Below, piece by piece: positions 1 through 11,941 of a stretch of 64,000 nucleotides of DNA (position 1 is the first letter of the stretch; each line of letters starts with the position of its first letter). Location: assembly GCA_000827495.1 (NCBI GenBank), contig KN817520.1:477700-541699 (forward strand), written 5' to 3'. Source of the DNA: Hypholoma sublateritium FD-334 SS-4. Lineage: Eukaryota > Basidiomycota > Agaricomycetes > Agaricales > Strophariaceae. A program made the position numbers and the translations under genes. Under the pieces are notes generated by a model, which was given only the letters and a program-made list of their open reading frames with translations, was not told the DNA's origin and made no database searches.

Positions 1-8
1 ATATTAAC

Positions 9-48
9 CATGATTAATGCATGGTGTTCATGATTAATGCATGGTGTT
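9..48. repeat. Tandem direct repeat, two 20-bp copies
   Basis: Two identical adjacent 20-base units (CATGATTAATGCATGGTGTT) occupy 9-28 and 29-48. The second unit runs into the stop codon of the minus-strand kinase gene (TAA at 47-49). Further copies could lie beyond the window edge. Seen directly; function unknown. Confidence 0.9.
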
Positions 49-1550
49 AGAGCTTGGTTTTGGTGAGTAACGAGATGCCTTCGTCTGCGAGAACCTGCCG
101 GGCAAGTGCGCCGACTACTGGGAAGCCGGAGGCGTGGAGGTATGCCTGCTCGGAGCTTGCTTGGCGGCGTGCAACACGGGCGGCGATGCCCTGTGAAATG
201 ACAGCCAGCTGAAAGAACAACTGTTAGACGACATCCACAGAATTATTGGTGGTCTGACATACTCTGAACAGCATCCAACTGCGGACAAAGACTATCCCTT
301 CTATGGGGTAAGACTGATAGGTGTGGCGGCAGTATTCACGTTCAATATCTTCCAACGGGAGAGGCGCGATATCTGAGTTTTTGAATCCAAGCATCTTCCA
401 GGTGGAATCTTTGGGGTATATAGCCATGTCAATGGACCACGGCTGCGTGAGATTTCCCAGGTCCGCCAGCTTCGCAAAATTTAATAAGAAACACAAATTA
501 ATGAAAGAGAAAACATACTGGACTTCCCAGTGTACACAGCTCCCAGTCAAGGATGCCGATGACCCTGTTCTCGGTCGGGTGGAAAATGAGGTTGTCGAGC
601 TTGTAGTCGCCGTGCACGATGCGCAGGCCGGTCTTCGTCTCGTCGGGCAGGTTCTGCCGGTACCAGGCAATCATCTCGTTGAAGAACGGAATGTCTCCAG
701 TCTTCTTGCCGCTCTCGATGTCTACCGCCTGTGCCTGGGCGCTCGATACGCGCGACAACGCCTTGATCTGGCGCGGGAAGTACGGCGTTGACGGCCCGAA
801 GGAGGAAAGACCGACAGCGACGGGGTTGACAGCGCCGAGGGTGGCCAGCGCCCGGATGGCGGCGAACCAGCTGTGAATTGGAGTTCAAATTCATTCATGC
901 AGTTTGAGTGCAGGCGAGGACGTACAGTTCGCGCTTGTCCTGCGCAGATGCGATCTGTGGCATGCGAGCATCGGTGAAGATGCGCCCGTCGAGGAACTCC
1001 ATGATGTAGAAGGGTGTTCCGATGACGGACTTGTCTTCGCACAAGAGCAGGGGCTCGGGCACAGGTACGCGCTGGTCGGGCGCCGTGGAGGGCTTCTCGT
1101 TGTACCTGTGCAGCGCGGCGAGCACGGTGTACTCGCGCTCGACCTGGTGCGCCGTCTGCGAGAGCAGCTCACCCGCAGGCTTCTTGCGCAGGACGTACTT
1201 CGTTTTGCTGCAGACAATTAGTGTTGACCACAAGTACGCACAACAAGCTCCCACTCACCAGGCATCAGTGAGAAAGTATGTGGGGTTCGACTGGCCATGA
1301 GCGCTAACGTCAATGTTGGCCGTGGACGTGGTCACGAGCGAGAGAGGAATACCTGGCCAAACTGAAGCGTGGGGCGTCAATTAACCTCTACTGAACAACG
1401 AATAGACACGCTGACCTTGAACTGCTTCACATCCACAGGGGTTTTGATCCTCGGCGCGCTCCCCGCAAGGTAGACATTCAGCGCAGCGACGTCGATGTTC
1501 GCGCGCACCTCGCCGTAGTCGCCTCCAATCTTCTTCGGTCCGTCGGGCAT
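47..1550 (-). CDS. APH/ACAD11-like phosphotransferase-fold kinase
   Basis: Aminoglycoside-phosphotransferase (choline-kinase-like) fold protein resembling the kinase domain of ACAD10/ACAD11, here without a fused acyl-CoA dehydrogenase. Six exons join cleanly with GT...AG introns. The start MPDGPKKIGGDYGEVRANID (ATG at 1550-1548) precedes a nucleotide-binding lobe (QSNPTYFLTD, then KYVLRKKP), an EREYTVLAAL helix, a GTPFYIMEFLDG hinge, the catalytic loop IVHGDYKLDNLIFHP and the metal-binding ILDWELCTLGSPLADLG. The protein ends KTKL just before a tandem repeat. Family members phosphorylate hydroxylated acyl-CoAs or small molecules; the substrate here is not readable. It is transcribed divergently from mitochondrial Hsp70 with about 600 bases between. 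Identification of the fold is firm, the substrate is inference. Confidence 0.88.
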
Positions 1551-2156
1551 CGTCGGGGGCGGAGCAAGGTGGTGGAAAGGGAGAGCTATGCGCGCGTGCC
1601 CATAGCTCGTATTTAAATTCGTCCCTCGGAAATCGGCTACCCCGCAACCGGTGACAATACTATGTCCAACTTCCATTTTCAGAATTGGGTCCGCCAAGGG
1701 TCCGCCGTAGCCCGTAACGAGAACCACGCCGTTTGAAGAAGTGCTGGTGCAGCGAATTCATTTTATAAAACGTCTTCAAGGTGAGAAAATCTCTGAGTTT
1801 GCTTCAATGGAGCTTGCGGAATTTACTTATCACCTTCAGAGGCGGGAATCTCAAAGACTCAATTTCATCAAATTGCCGTCAATTTTTTCATTTCTGTTAA
1901 ACACAATGTATTCTGCGCTACGATATTTTCTGAGGCAATCTTCCTACTCGCGTTTCCGAGCCTTTGGCCCTTTGAAGTTTGTGTGAAGCAGTCATGGTGG
2001 ATTTTGCGAAATTCAAGAGGAAAAATTACATAATCACCGGAGTCATCTTCTCACGTGGATCCTTCTGGAAATTACCTGCGGGTACACCCGGCCGGCAAAC
2101 CTAGACACGCAACGCGAAAAAAAATTGACGCTTACCTTTCTTCCTCCTCAACCATC
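1551..2156. promoter_or_regulatory. Divergent intergenic region, kinase / Hsp70
   Basis: 606 bases between two divergent starts. The plus strand is AT-rich at 1750-2030 and has a pyrimidine-rich stretch just upstream of the Hsp70 ATG, common in basidiomycete promoters. An apparent 81-codon reading frame at 1741-1986 has no recognisable content. No specific regulatory site is claimed. Confidence 0.4.
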
Positions 2157-4523
2157 ATGTTCTCCGCATCCCGCTCCTCTGTTTCTCGGGCTACTCAATA
2201 TGCCGTGAGCCTGTTCCTTCTTCTTTAGCACTCCGCTGGTGCTGACATGTGTCTTCCAGGGCCTAAGCCGCAACATGATCGTCAGGAACATGAACTCCAA
2301 AGTCAACGGTTCGTATTTTTGAGACGTGTCATCATCTGTGAACTTACATGCAACTCCAGGACCCGTTGTCGGTATCGACTTGGGAACCACCAACTCATGT
2401 GTGGCCGTTATGGAGGGAAAAACCTCGCGCGTCATCGAGAACGCCGAGGGTGCGCGTACGACTCCTTCCGTCGTCGCCTTCACAAAACACGGAGAACGTC
2501 TTGTCGGACTGCCAGCCAAACGCCAGGCCGTCGTCAACTCGGCCAACACCGTATTCGCCTTCAAGCGTCTGATTGGTAGGCAATTCAGGGACAAAGAGGT
2601 CAAGGACGATATGGTGCACTGGTTCGTCTCATTTCTCACGCTTCCACCCGACGAATTCGAACTAATCTCCGCAATAACAGGCCCTTCCAGGTCGTGGCCA
2701 AGCCCGACGGTCGTCCTGCGGTCCAGGTTGACAATGGTGGCAAGAAGCAGGAATTCGTGAGTTTTCATCATGTTATATATGGCAGTGGAGCTTATTTCGT
2801 GAATAGTCGGCAGAGGAGCTGTCGTCAATGGTCCTGGCCAAGATGCGCGAGACTGCTGAGCAATACCTGAACAAGAAGGTCAAGTAAGTGTAATCCATAA
2901 CGACTACTCCATTCACGCGCTAATTACTTCATAGCCACGCCGTCGTCACAGTTCCTGCTTACTTTAACGATGCTCAACGTCAAGCAACCAAAGACGCCGG
3001 TCAAATTGCTGGTCTTGATGTCCTCCGCGTCATCAACGAGCCTACCGCTGCTGCTCTTGCCTACGGTCTCGATCGTGTAGACAACGCCGTCATTGCCGTC
3101 TACGATCTGGGAGGAGGAACCTTCGATATCTCCATTTTGGAGATGCAGAAGGGTGTTTTCGAGGTCAAGTCCACCAATGGTGATACCCATCTTGGTGGTG
3201 AAGATTTCGACATTGCCCTCGTCGAGCACATCCTGAGTGAGTTCAAGAAGGAGACCGGTACCGACCTGAAGGGAGACCGCATGGCCATCCAGCGTGTCCG
3301 TGAGGCCGCCGAGAAGGCCAAGATTGAACTGTCGTCGACCACCCAAACTGAGGTCAACTTGCCTTTCATCACTGCCGACGCTTCCGGGCCCAAGCACATC
3401 AACCTCAAGCTCCTCCGCTCGCAGTTCGAGGCTCTCGTCGGTCCTCTTGTCCAACGCACCGTGGACCCCTGCAAGAAGGCTCTCACTGATGCCGGTGTCA
3501 AGGCCAGCGAGATTAACGAAGTTATCCTCGTCGGTGGTATGTCCCGTATGCCCAAGGTCGTCGACACTGTCAAGTCAATCTTCGGTCGCGAACCCAGCAA
3601 GGGTGTGAACCCCGATGAGGCTGTCGCCATCGGTGCCTCCATCCAGGGCGGTGTCCTCGCTGGCAATGTCACCGACATTCTCCTCCTTGACGTCACCCCA
3701 CTGTCCCTCGGTATCGAGACTCTCGGTGGAATCATGACTAAGCTTATCTCTCGCAACACCACTATCCCCACCAAGAAGTCGCAGGTCTTCTCCACCGCCG
3801 CTGACGGCCAAACCGCCATTGAGGTTAAGATCTACCAGGGTGAACGTGAACTCGTCCGCGACAACAAGCTTCTCGGCAACTTCAACCTCGTCGGTATTCC
3901 TCCTGCACCGAAGGGTGTTCCTCAGATTGAGATCACCTTCGATATCGATGCTGGTGGGTCCTGTAATCCTTGTTGGTGTTTTCTCCGTTAACCCTTGTTT
4001 CTAGATGGTATTGTCAATGTTTCCGCCAAGGACAAGGCCACTGGAAAGGATCAGTCGATGACCATTGCTTCGTCGTCCGGCCTGAGCGACAAGGACATCG
4101 AGAAGATGGTTTCCGATGCCGAGGAGTTTGCTGAGACCGACAAGGCCCGCCGTGGTCTCATCGAGGAGTCGAACAAGGCTGATTCCGTCTGTGCTGATAC
4201 TGAGAAGGGTTAGTCCTTTCAAAGCCTGTTACACATCCGTATACTGATGAATGTGCTTAGCCATGGAAGAGTTCAAGGACCAGCTTGACGCCACCGAGAA
4301 GGAGAAGGTTTCCACTCTGATCACTGAGCTCCGCGAACTTTCCTCGAAGGGGCAAGTCGGCGATGCGTCCGTCACTGCTGACCAGATCCGCGCCAAGGTT
4401 TCCGAGACCCAGAATGCTTCCCTCGGGCTCTTCCAGAAGGTCTACGAGAAGCGCGCCGCTGAGAACTCGGCCAAGGAGAACACCTCGGAGTCGACTGAGA
4501 ACAAGGAAGAGAAGAAGGATTAA
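2157..4523 (+). CDS. SSC1: Mitochondrial Hsp70 chaperone (Ssc1 type)
   Basis: ATP-driven chaperone of the mitochondrial matrix and motor of the inner-membrane import machinery. The start [14 protein letters not shown] begins a basic, Ser/Arg-rich presequence of about 30 residues spread over two short exons, followed by the phosphate-1 motif [20 protein letters not shown]. Later come the motifs [49 protein letters not shown] and [16 protein letters not shown], then the substrate domain ([17 protein letters not shown]) and a helical lid. The protein ends in a charged ENKEEKKD tail with TAA at 4521-4523, the pattern of mitochondrial rather than EEVD-ending cytosolic Hsp70. Several introns of 45-70 bases interrupt the 5' part, with one near 3955-4004 and one near 4208-4260. 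Length fits the family. Confidence 0.97.
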
Positions 4524-4955
4524 GTTCTTTCTTTTACCTTTTCTCCCCACCCCCTCGTCTCTTATCGGCCCACTCGCATGATACCTCTTTGGTTGGCTCA
4601 GTCGGTGCTCGCATGTCCTCTCGTTTATTCCGCTTAGACTTATCCATTATTCGTCAAAAGTAACCCGCTTTGCTCATATTACTTATACTACATCGCATGC
4701 TATTGTCTGTTGCACACCCCCTCTCAGTTATCTAATCTTTCTACTTGCATTGTATAGTCACCACCACATTTTTTCCAACTCAGTATAATATCCCGGAATG
4801 TTGTGTGAAATGTAAGGAGTTAGATGGAATTGAATAATGAATTTGACAAGTGCTTGACATGAATCAGACGTCTGCTTCGATGGCGTCATTGTATTGAAGG
4901 GTGCAACAGGGTACAACGTGTACGTAGTACCCAATGCGTGTCAGTTCTTACCACC
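4524..4955. other. Intergenic, Hsp70 3' end to F-box start
   Basis: 432 bases, T/C-rich in the first half (likely Hsp70 3' UTR) and mixed in the second half (promoter of the F-box gene). No further gene or repeat seen. Confidence 0.5.
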
Positions 4956-6570
4956 ATGAGTGCCGGCATAAAAATTTCTAGCCTGCCAGTGGATGTCTTG
5001 TTTCACATAATAAGCTTTCTGACTCTGGCCGACTGCGTAACTTTCCCCCTCGTCTGTCGCAACCTCTATGGCTTGTCTCATAAACGGTCCATGTGGATCC
5101 GAGCGCTCGAGCGCGAGCGCGCTGCCCGACCAATAGCCTGTACCACCTACGAGGACCTGACGAACCTGGACCTGGAGAACCTCAGGCGCATCGCCTTCCA
5201 CACCCTGCGCCTCGCGCACAACTGGGCGCGCACGGAGCCGCGCGTCATCGGCGCGATCAAGGCCATTCCGCTCGGCACGGACGTGCGCGGGTTCGACCTT
5301 CTCTTCCAGGTGCCAGCGGCAGAGCTGTACGTTTTCCACTCGCGCCGGACGGGCGAGGCGTACACGTGGCACGCCGGCCGCGCGCGCCAGGTCGCGGCTC
5401 CGCTGCGTGTCCCGCCGCGGGTGATGGACGTGTCGCCGGGCCAGGAGCGCGCGGGCGTGTTCACGATGGGGCTGCTCACGTCGGAGAGCGCGCATTCGTT
5501 GTGAGTGCTTTCTGTTGCTGATGGACTTTGGACGTGCGGTCCTGACGGGCGAGGCGGCGTGGGGCGTTAGCACGGACAACAAGATCGTGGTGATATGCCT
5601 TGAGTATGGCCCTGCGGGGGTGAAGCTGTCAACGACGTTCAGCCAGCTGCTGGCGTTCAACCTCTCTCATTGGGCTATTTTTATGACGGACGACTATGTC
5701 GGTGTGCTCGAGTGCTCGCCTCATGTGCCAACGTCAGGCGAGCCTGGCGAGTCGGAGTACCTCAGGCTGATCGCTTTTAACCTTACAACCGGCCGACAGG
5801 CTACTATTCATACTGACATGCCTGGCAAGGTGGGTCGATCAAGTTCTCTTCAAGTCAAATTTTTCAATTCCGTTTCGCATTAGGAGTTTGCACTGTCGCA
5901 TTCAGGTACATCGACCATCGACGGTGACGTATTCATCCTGCTTGAGAACAAGAAAAAGGCGCGCATCACCCGCATACCCAAGGACTATCTTCCGCACGAC
6001 GGCAATCCCAACTGCCCGGCGGTCTCAAGGCTGAAGTGGGAGGACAACGCGTCGCAATACGACATCGTCCCCCGGGACGAGGATGACGAGTTCGTCCCGG
6101 AGGGTGCCCTCTCTGCGAACGACTTCTACCGCGCGCCCGCAGTGTCGCTGCACGCCGTGCGCCCCGCGTCCTCCCACCTTGACCCCTTTGAGCTGCCGCA
6201 CGACGGCGAACGGATGCAGGTCCGCTTCTGGGGTGCGGCAGACGCGCCGGCGACGGCGCCCCGCCTCGAGCTGCAGGGGTCGATTGATATCGGCGGGCAG
6301 CTGCAGGACTCGCCCGGCGCGTCGTGGAAGCTGATGCTGCTCGCGCACTCGGGGCGGTGCATGCTGCTCGTCGTCGACCAGGGCACGGACGCCGAGCTAG
6401 TGCTCGTTCGCTTCGACGCGGCGTCGGCGAACGCGTGTTCGGCGCACCACCTCGTCGTGCCCGAGTTCATCCCGCTGTCGTATGTCTACGGGCTGTCGAT
6501 TGACGACCACCGTGGGGTGGTCACGCTGCTTGATACGCGCGGGTATATGTTTGCGATTCCGTACGCGTAA
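4956..6570 (+). CDS. F-box protein
   Basis: Predicted substrate adaptor of an SCF ubiquitin ligase. The N-terminal F-box is visible at residues about 8-50 (ISSLPVDVLFHIISFLTLAD, then CVTFPLVCRNLYGLSHKRSMWIRALER). The rest, about 440 residues, is a beta-rich region without obvious WD or leucine-rich repeats, as in many Agaricomycete F-box proteins. Introns 5501-5570 and 5830-5883 join three exons in frame to give 496 residues; the last exon ends GYMFAIPYA with TAA at 6568-6570. The ATG at 4956 was chosen because it immediately precedes the F-box. The substrate is unknown. Coding sequence from 5100 on is notably GC-rich. Confidence 0.85.
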
Positions 6571-6958
6571 ACGAGGTGAGAGTGGGTGTAATGTACGATT
6601 GAATATCTAGATGATTTAGTAGGTGATTTAGGGATGGACATCTGGACGATTTAGTAGGTTATGCTTGTATAGTAGATTTCTTAGGTGGTCCTCGTCGATA
6701 GCAATGGTATGCATGAACCCAATATAGCAGGCTTTTTAGGGCTTGTCGGCGATTTCACAGAAACATCAGCTATAAGTGTCGAACGAATTCGGAGGGTGCG
6801 CCTGAGCATGAGGCCTTGACATCCAAAGGACAAAAGAGTGGCCGTGTAAGGTAAAGGCTGAAATTGATATTTAGTCTGGCGATACCGGGGTAGGCGATGG
6901 TGTTCCACTTACGTGTTTCCGTGTGTGGTTTCCGGATCATGAGCTTCCAGGTTGAGTG
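6571..6958. other. Convergent 3' intergenic region
   Basis: 388 bases between two converging genes. The first 100 bases contain three near-copies of GATTTAGTAGGT (about 6612-6660). No gene seen. Confidence 0.5.
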
Positions 6959-7759
6959 TCATCGAGCATCAGCTTCAGGCTGGAAACGGGTGTAGTATTG
7001 TTTTGTCTGTGCTTCGACCATTTCTTGCGTTGACTCCGGTAGGTCTTCCACAAATCTCCCTGCAGAGAGTCAGTATTTGAACGATATGACAGTGATAGCG
7101 CATACCTGGAGATCCAGCAAACAGCGACAATGCTGGCACGACTGTGTTGGGTGGGATTATGGTACCATCTGCGATCTTGGCGCAGTCCTTAATTATTGTA
7201 AATTTTCCCTGAGAGATAGTCGTACTGTGTCAGGTGAATTCATGAAAGACGGAAATACCTTACTACGTACAATAACACAGTTCTTTCCGATTTCGACATA
7301 ATTTCCGATTTGCGCAGCTTCGACGACTGTATTCGATCCAATATGAACGTGGTCGCCGATCTTCATGGGGTAGTAATTGAAATTTCCACGATACGTTTTG
7401 TATGGTGGCCTTGACGTCGGTCTCCCGGTCAGCTATGTAGTAGGCTCGGCGGTGAACTAGCCTGCACTGACCTCATGACACAGTCAACACCAATCAGACA
7501 ATATCGACCCAGAGAGATGACGACGGCATGCCCAGGACCAGTCCGGCGCAGATCACCGCGGATAATTGCGCCATTGGCAATGATTGTTTTCCCTCCAAGG
7601 ATGATGTTCTGTGGGCCAGCAATCGTGGCCCGTCGCGAGACTTTGTTTCCTGTATCCTGTAATTATTGATGCAGTTCGTCCGTATTTCCAATCACAAAGG
7701 GAACGAATACGCACGGTTTCAATGTACTCGGATCTCTTGTAATATATGGGGGGCTCCAT
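6959..7759 (-). CDS. DCTN5: Dynactin subunit 5 (p25)
   Basis: Pointed-end subunit of dynactin, the cofactor that links dynein to endosomes and nuclei; the p25 orthologue in Neurospora is ro-12. Spliced exons give [51 protein letters not shown], a [20 protein letters not shown] segment, [15 protein letters not shown] and [20 protein letters not shown], then [20 protein letters not shown]. This is the hexapeptide-repeat left-handed beta-helix of p25 with the family's C-terminal helix. The start ATG is at 7759-7757 and the TGA at 6961-6959. About four introns. Length, about 190 residues, fits the family. Confidence 0.93.
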
Positions 7760-7985
7760 GGCCAGCGACGCGTAGGATGTCTCTTCGCCCTGCCTGGCGA
7801 CTTCGGCGCGTGAAGGTAGTAGCAGACGAGTTGGTTTCCAAATGCGGAAATACCAGCGCACCGCGAGCAGCCGGGACCCGGAGTCTCGACTTTCGACGCG
7901 ATGCCAAAGCGTGCTCGTCTCTTCGTATTTTATCTTCATCAACCATCCAGCGCTTGCTGACGTTTCATTTGCACTCTAGCCAGCG

Positions 7986-8917
7986 ATGAACACAATGCTG
8001 GGGATTACAAGTAGCAGGCTGATCCGACAGTCTTGCGTCAGTGCTTGCGCTTCATCTGCAAGGCCGGCATTTAATAGGCAGTCAAATTTTTCACCTGCGC
8101 TAAGGACATGGCAGCAGCATCTTTCGCGACGCAATGTCTCTACGCCTTCATCCAAACTGCAATCAGAAGCTGCCTTGTCCTACTCAAAAACGACGGAGAC
8201 GCCACGTATCATCGAGGACCCGTTCATCTATACCGGCCCTTTGAGTGCGGCGTTCCGACGTCTCAAGATATTCTCTCTGGCATCGTTCAGCCTCTCGCTA
8301 TCCCTGTCGCCCTTCCTGTTGATAATCGAGTCTAATCTACCTATGAATGCGCGCTTGGCCTTGGCCTCAATTGCCCTCGGCACTTCGGGACTCAGCACGG
8401 CGCTTGTGGCCTGGTGCGCGAAGCCGTATGTCACGGTCATGCATCGCTCGCGTCCGGACACGATTGGCAGCGCGGAAGAGGTCGAAATGACGACTTACAC
8501 TTTGCTTTTGCGTCCATTGAAAACGAAGGTGCGTGCTGCACTGAAGCTCATTGAAACTAAATAAAACCCTATTCGCTCGGTGATATAAAAGGTCTACGAC
8601 CCATCATTCCTGATTGAAACGAAGAGGCCTCTCGCTAAGTGGGAACTCGCAGAAAGAATACATCTCACTCCAAGCCGGACTGATGCAGTCGGATCCAATG
8701 TCCATCCGGTAGTGGGGCACGAAGAGACCGTAGCAGAGACTAGGAATGAGAAGGGCGAAGTGATCGGCAGATGGGTCGTAAAATGGGGTGAAAATGGAGC
8801 TGGTGTGTGCCATGAAGTGGGCTACGTGGTGAAGTGCGCAGCAGCTTTCATCTCACATATTCATTTCGCTAAACTACTGTCAGGCATTTCAATGTTCACG
8901 AGGAACTTTTGCAGTAG
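7986..8917 (+). CDS. TMEM70/TMEM186-family mitochondrial membrane protein
   Basis: Probable mitochondrial inner-membrane protein of the TMEM70/TMEM186/TMEM223 superfamily, which helps assemble respiratory complexes. The first 60 residues are rich in Ser, Arg and Ala with few acids, as expected for a presequence. After EDPFIYTGPLSAAFRRLKIF come two hydrophobic helices (ASFSLSLSLSPFLLIIE and LALASIALGTSGLSTALVAW), the family's hairpin, then a short matrix domain (VYDPSFLIETKRPLAKWELA). Introns 8529-8591 and 8834-8883 give a 272-residue product ending HFNVHEELLQ (TAG at 8915-8917); without the second intron the frame runs on to unrelated sequence. It is divergent from dynactin p25, 226 bases away. 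Family assignment is good, the precise complex is inference. Confidence 0.75.
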
Positions 8918-10285
8918 CCTTCTACCCGAAGTCGTTTCCCACCACACTATATCATCGACACATAATGTAGGGCAGCTGCTGCTATATGATCTATCATTGG
9001 ACCCCCACTCGACATAATGGCACCTTCAACGCAAATGTCTGGACTATCTCTGACCTCGAATTCGTGATCTTCTATGCCTATGATAACCATTTCGCGAGCC
9101 CGGAGTGGAAAACTTCAGAGTCTGTCCGATCAACTGTTCTATATCTATCCTTATGTCCAACAGGATCTCATCACTAGCTTGTATTTTAGCCGGACGAATT
9201 ATCACCTGTTCTCACTCAGCATTGGACCGACTAACGTAGTGGATCTGCGAAATAGACGTCGGTTAACCTTGACTGCGAGTGCCTTCGAGGAGTGCGGTTT
9301 TCTTCAAACACGCGATTCCTCGACCTTGTTTGAATTAAGCGACGTTCAGCCAATGGCCGAGTCTGAACTTCTGTGGCACTGTTGTCGCCGCTGTAATTGT
9401 CGCCAGTCGAATTCTCGGGCATGTCTGGATCAGAGTACGTAGACATTCTGTCGCCATTTGGTATACCGAGAATCAGACGCTCATCTTTATCCAGACCACA
9501 CCTTGTGGGCAGGCCTTTCAACATCTGTCCAGCCCTTATCGATCGCGACGAAATCAGGGAACGATAGCAAGCATATTTCCCGCCATTTCTCCAAGTAGAA
9601 TAGAAACCCAACAAAATTATTGTGCTGCGCGCTGCGAGACGGTGTGCTTCCCCTCTATCGCCGCACTGGTGCCAAGGGATCTGTTGACGTTTACGAAAAA
9701 GCTTTTTCCGTTTCTCATCCCAAATTTCCGTTAACAGGCAGACTGGTACAGAAGGGTGCAGCTTCGAATGCCAAGGGTATTGCCCAGGCGCCTAGGACTG
9801 TCAATGGTGCACAGTCACTTGACGTAAGGTCTATTCCTTTCTAATACGAATTATTTTCTTTACTTAATCGAGTCTTTAGCGCCTTAGTTGGCGCAAATTT
9901 CAGAGCAATTTGTTAGTACTATCAACGCTTATACCTCGTCCAACACCGTAATTTATTCGATCTGAATGACCTGCACGCTAAAATCTGTTTCAACAGCGTC
10001 GGCGTAGTGACCGACTTCTATCTCCGTCGGCCTGTGAGATAGAGGTATTACTTTGTCAGGGTTTTGAATGACCGTGGCTAATTAAAGAATTACTCTGTGA
10101 GCCGGCGTTGCTTGATTTGGAAACTGCACAGTCGATGATTCCCGACAGAACTGACTTTACGATGGATAAACAATTCGGAATCGCTTTAAAAGCAGGCGAA
10201 TGAAGCTCTGAAATTTTATCTCCTCGTCTCCCAGCTTCCCTCTTCCAGCTCTTCACTCGATCTCTCATCTATACCTTCTTTGAAA
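8918..10285. other. Intergenic region with a possible unrecognised minus-strand gene
   Basis: 1.37 kb. On the minus strand, 9231-9614 is an open frame of about 127 codons with balanced composition (for example LPTRCGLDKDERLILGIPNG) and 9040-9180 has another (SDEILLDIRIDIEQLIGQ) that could be exons of one gene. I recognise no family and no convincing start, so it is not called as a gene. The last 200 bases are the promoter and leader of the next gene. Confidence 0.3.
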
Positions 10286-11795
10286 ATGCCAGGCCTCGAC
10301 TACTTCCACAAGTCCGAAAACGGTGCTGCTCCCGCCGCGGCTGCTCCTGCTGCCGATGTAAACACGGAAGCCCCCGTTGAAGCGCCGCGTTCCAATGTCT
10401 ACTACAATGCGCGTCTGGACCCGAAGAACTACCTCGAGGGGCCGTTGTCCCACAACGCCGCCACTCGTCTGCGACAGATGCTTGCCCGCCCGGGCATCGT
10501 TGTAAGCACCCCCCATCCAAAATCAATATTATTTCTAGCTAAGGGCATTCAATAGGTTGCTCCTGGCATCTGTGATGGAATCAGTGCTCGAGTTGCCCTC
10601 GAGGCCGGGTTCGATTGCCTGTACCAAAGGTAAATAATAGTACCGCGTCAGTTATCTTATCGGCCTTATAAATTTGTCTTCACAGCGGCGCCGCCACGAC
10701 AGCTTCGCGGTTGGGCCAGCCGGATGTCGCTATTGCCACCTTGAACGACTTCGTCGGTGTAAGCATATTCACCTTCCTACCGACCTTTCAACTAGCTAAT
10801 GTCATTCTATAGGCTGCGCAAATGGTCTGCAGCCTGCAGCCCTCAGTGCCCGTTATCGCGGATGCTGATACAGGGTAAGCGATCGCCTGACATACATTCA
10901 ACTATTGCCCTAGTTTTAATATCTTCTCCTACTTAGTTTCGGAGGACCCGCGAACGTGGCCCGTACTGTCAGGCAATATGTCAGCGCCGGCGTCGCCGGT
11001 ATGCACATCGAGGACCAGGTGCAGACCAAGCGCTGCGGCCATCTTCTTGGCAAGCAGGTTGTGTCTCGGGAAGAGTTCCTGACGAGGATCCGCGCGGCGG
11101 TCATCGCCCGCGACTCGATACCCGGAGGCTCGGACTTTGTGAGTTCATGTCCCCTCTACGATGCACATTCAAAAGTCTGACTGGCATCCAGGTTATCATC
11201 GGCCGCACTGACTCGGCACAAGTCCTCGGCATGGAGGAGGCTGTCACCCGTCTCAAACTGGCCGCTGACGCCGGTGCGGATGTCTGCTTCATCGAGGGCG
11301 TCAAGACCGAAGAGCTCCTCCGCTCCACTGTCGCCGCTCTGGCGCCGAAGCCCGTTCGTGCCACTGAGTTCTCTACCATCTCACAGAAACTGACATGTTG
11401 TCAACAGGTCCTTGTCAATGTCATCTCTGGCGGGCTGACGCCGTCTTTCACCACGCAGGAAGCCGAGACGATGGGTGCTAAGATTATCAGTAAGTATCCA
11501 TCTATGCATTAGGTGCAAGCAGCCCACTTACAAAATTACTAGTCTTCTCCCTGGTTTCCTCGGTGGCAATGGTCCATGCTGTGCGCGATGCGATGAGGTC
11601 GCTCAAGAAGACCGGCACTGATTTCTCTTCTGCCCGCGGAATGGACCCCAAAGCTTTCTTCGAAGTCATGGGTGAGTAATCAATACTAATTACCTTGTGC
11701 CAATGTGAAAATTAAACAAAACACCTTCTCTAGGCCTCAACGAAGTCATCGAACTCGACGCCAGGGCTGGGGGCTCGGCATACCAAGTCGTTTGA
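10286..11795 (+). CDS. PEP-mutase/isocitrate-lyase family enzyme, oxaloacetate acetylhydrolase-like (copy 1)
   Basis: Cytosolic TIM-barrel lyase. Oxaloacetate acetylhydrolases of this family split oxaloacetate into oxalate and acetate; close relatives cleave methylisocitrate or dimethylmalate. Visible motifs: APGICDGISARVALEAGFDC (barrel start), VIADADTGFGGPANVARTV (Mg-binding acids), HIEDQVQTKRCGHLLGK with the catalytic Cys of the KRCGH loop, and VIIGRTDSAQVLGMEEA. I believe a Ser just after RTD marks true oxaloacetases, but cannot verify this here. The start is MPGLDYFHKSENG, with an Ala/Pro-rich N-terminus. Six to eight short introns; TGA at 11793-11795; about 340 residues. A paralogue begins at 63171 with the same first-intron position. 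It is tail-to-tail with flavocytochrome b2, 146 bases apart. The superfamily is sure, the exact substrate moderately so. Confidence 0.85.
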
Positions 11796-11941
11796 GCCAT
11801 GTTTTGTCCCTTTGGTGCGGGGTTGTAGGCTGTATAGATAGAGGTCTTCCCATTCCCCTGTGTATCCCATGTTCCATAGATCCGCCTGTACATATTTATT
11901 CCACTGTACATAAACACAACGCAAACTAATATTTCTATACT

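Noticed and set aside
2924..3819. Long antisense frames inside the Hsp70 gene (176 and 239 codons)
   Set aside because: Antisense open frames are a well-known by-product of Hsp70 codon bias; the sense strand carries all family motifs.
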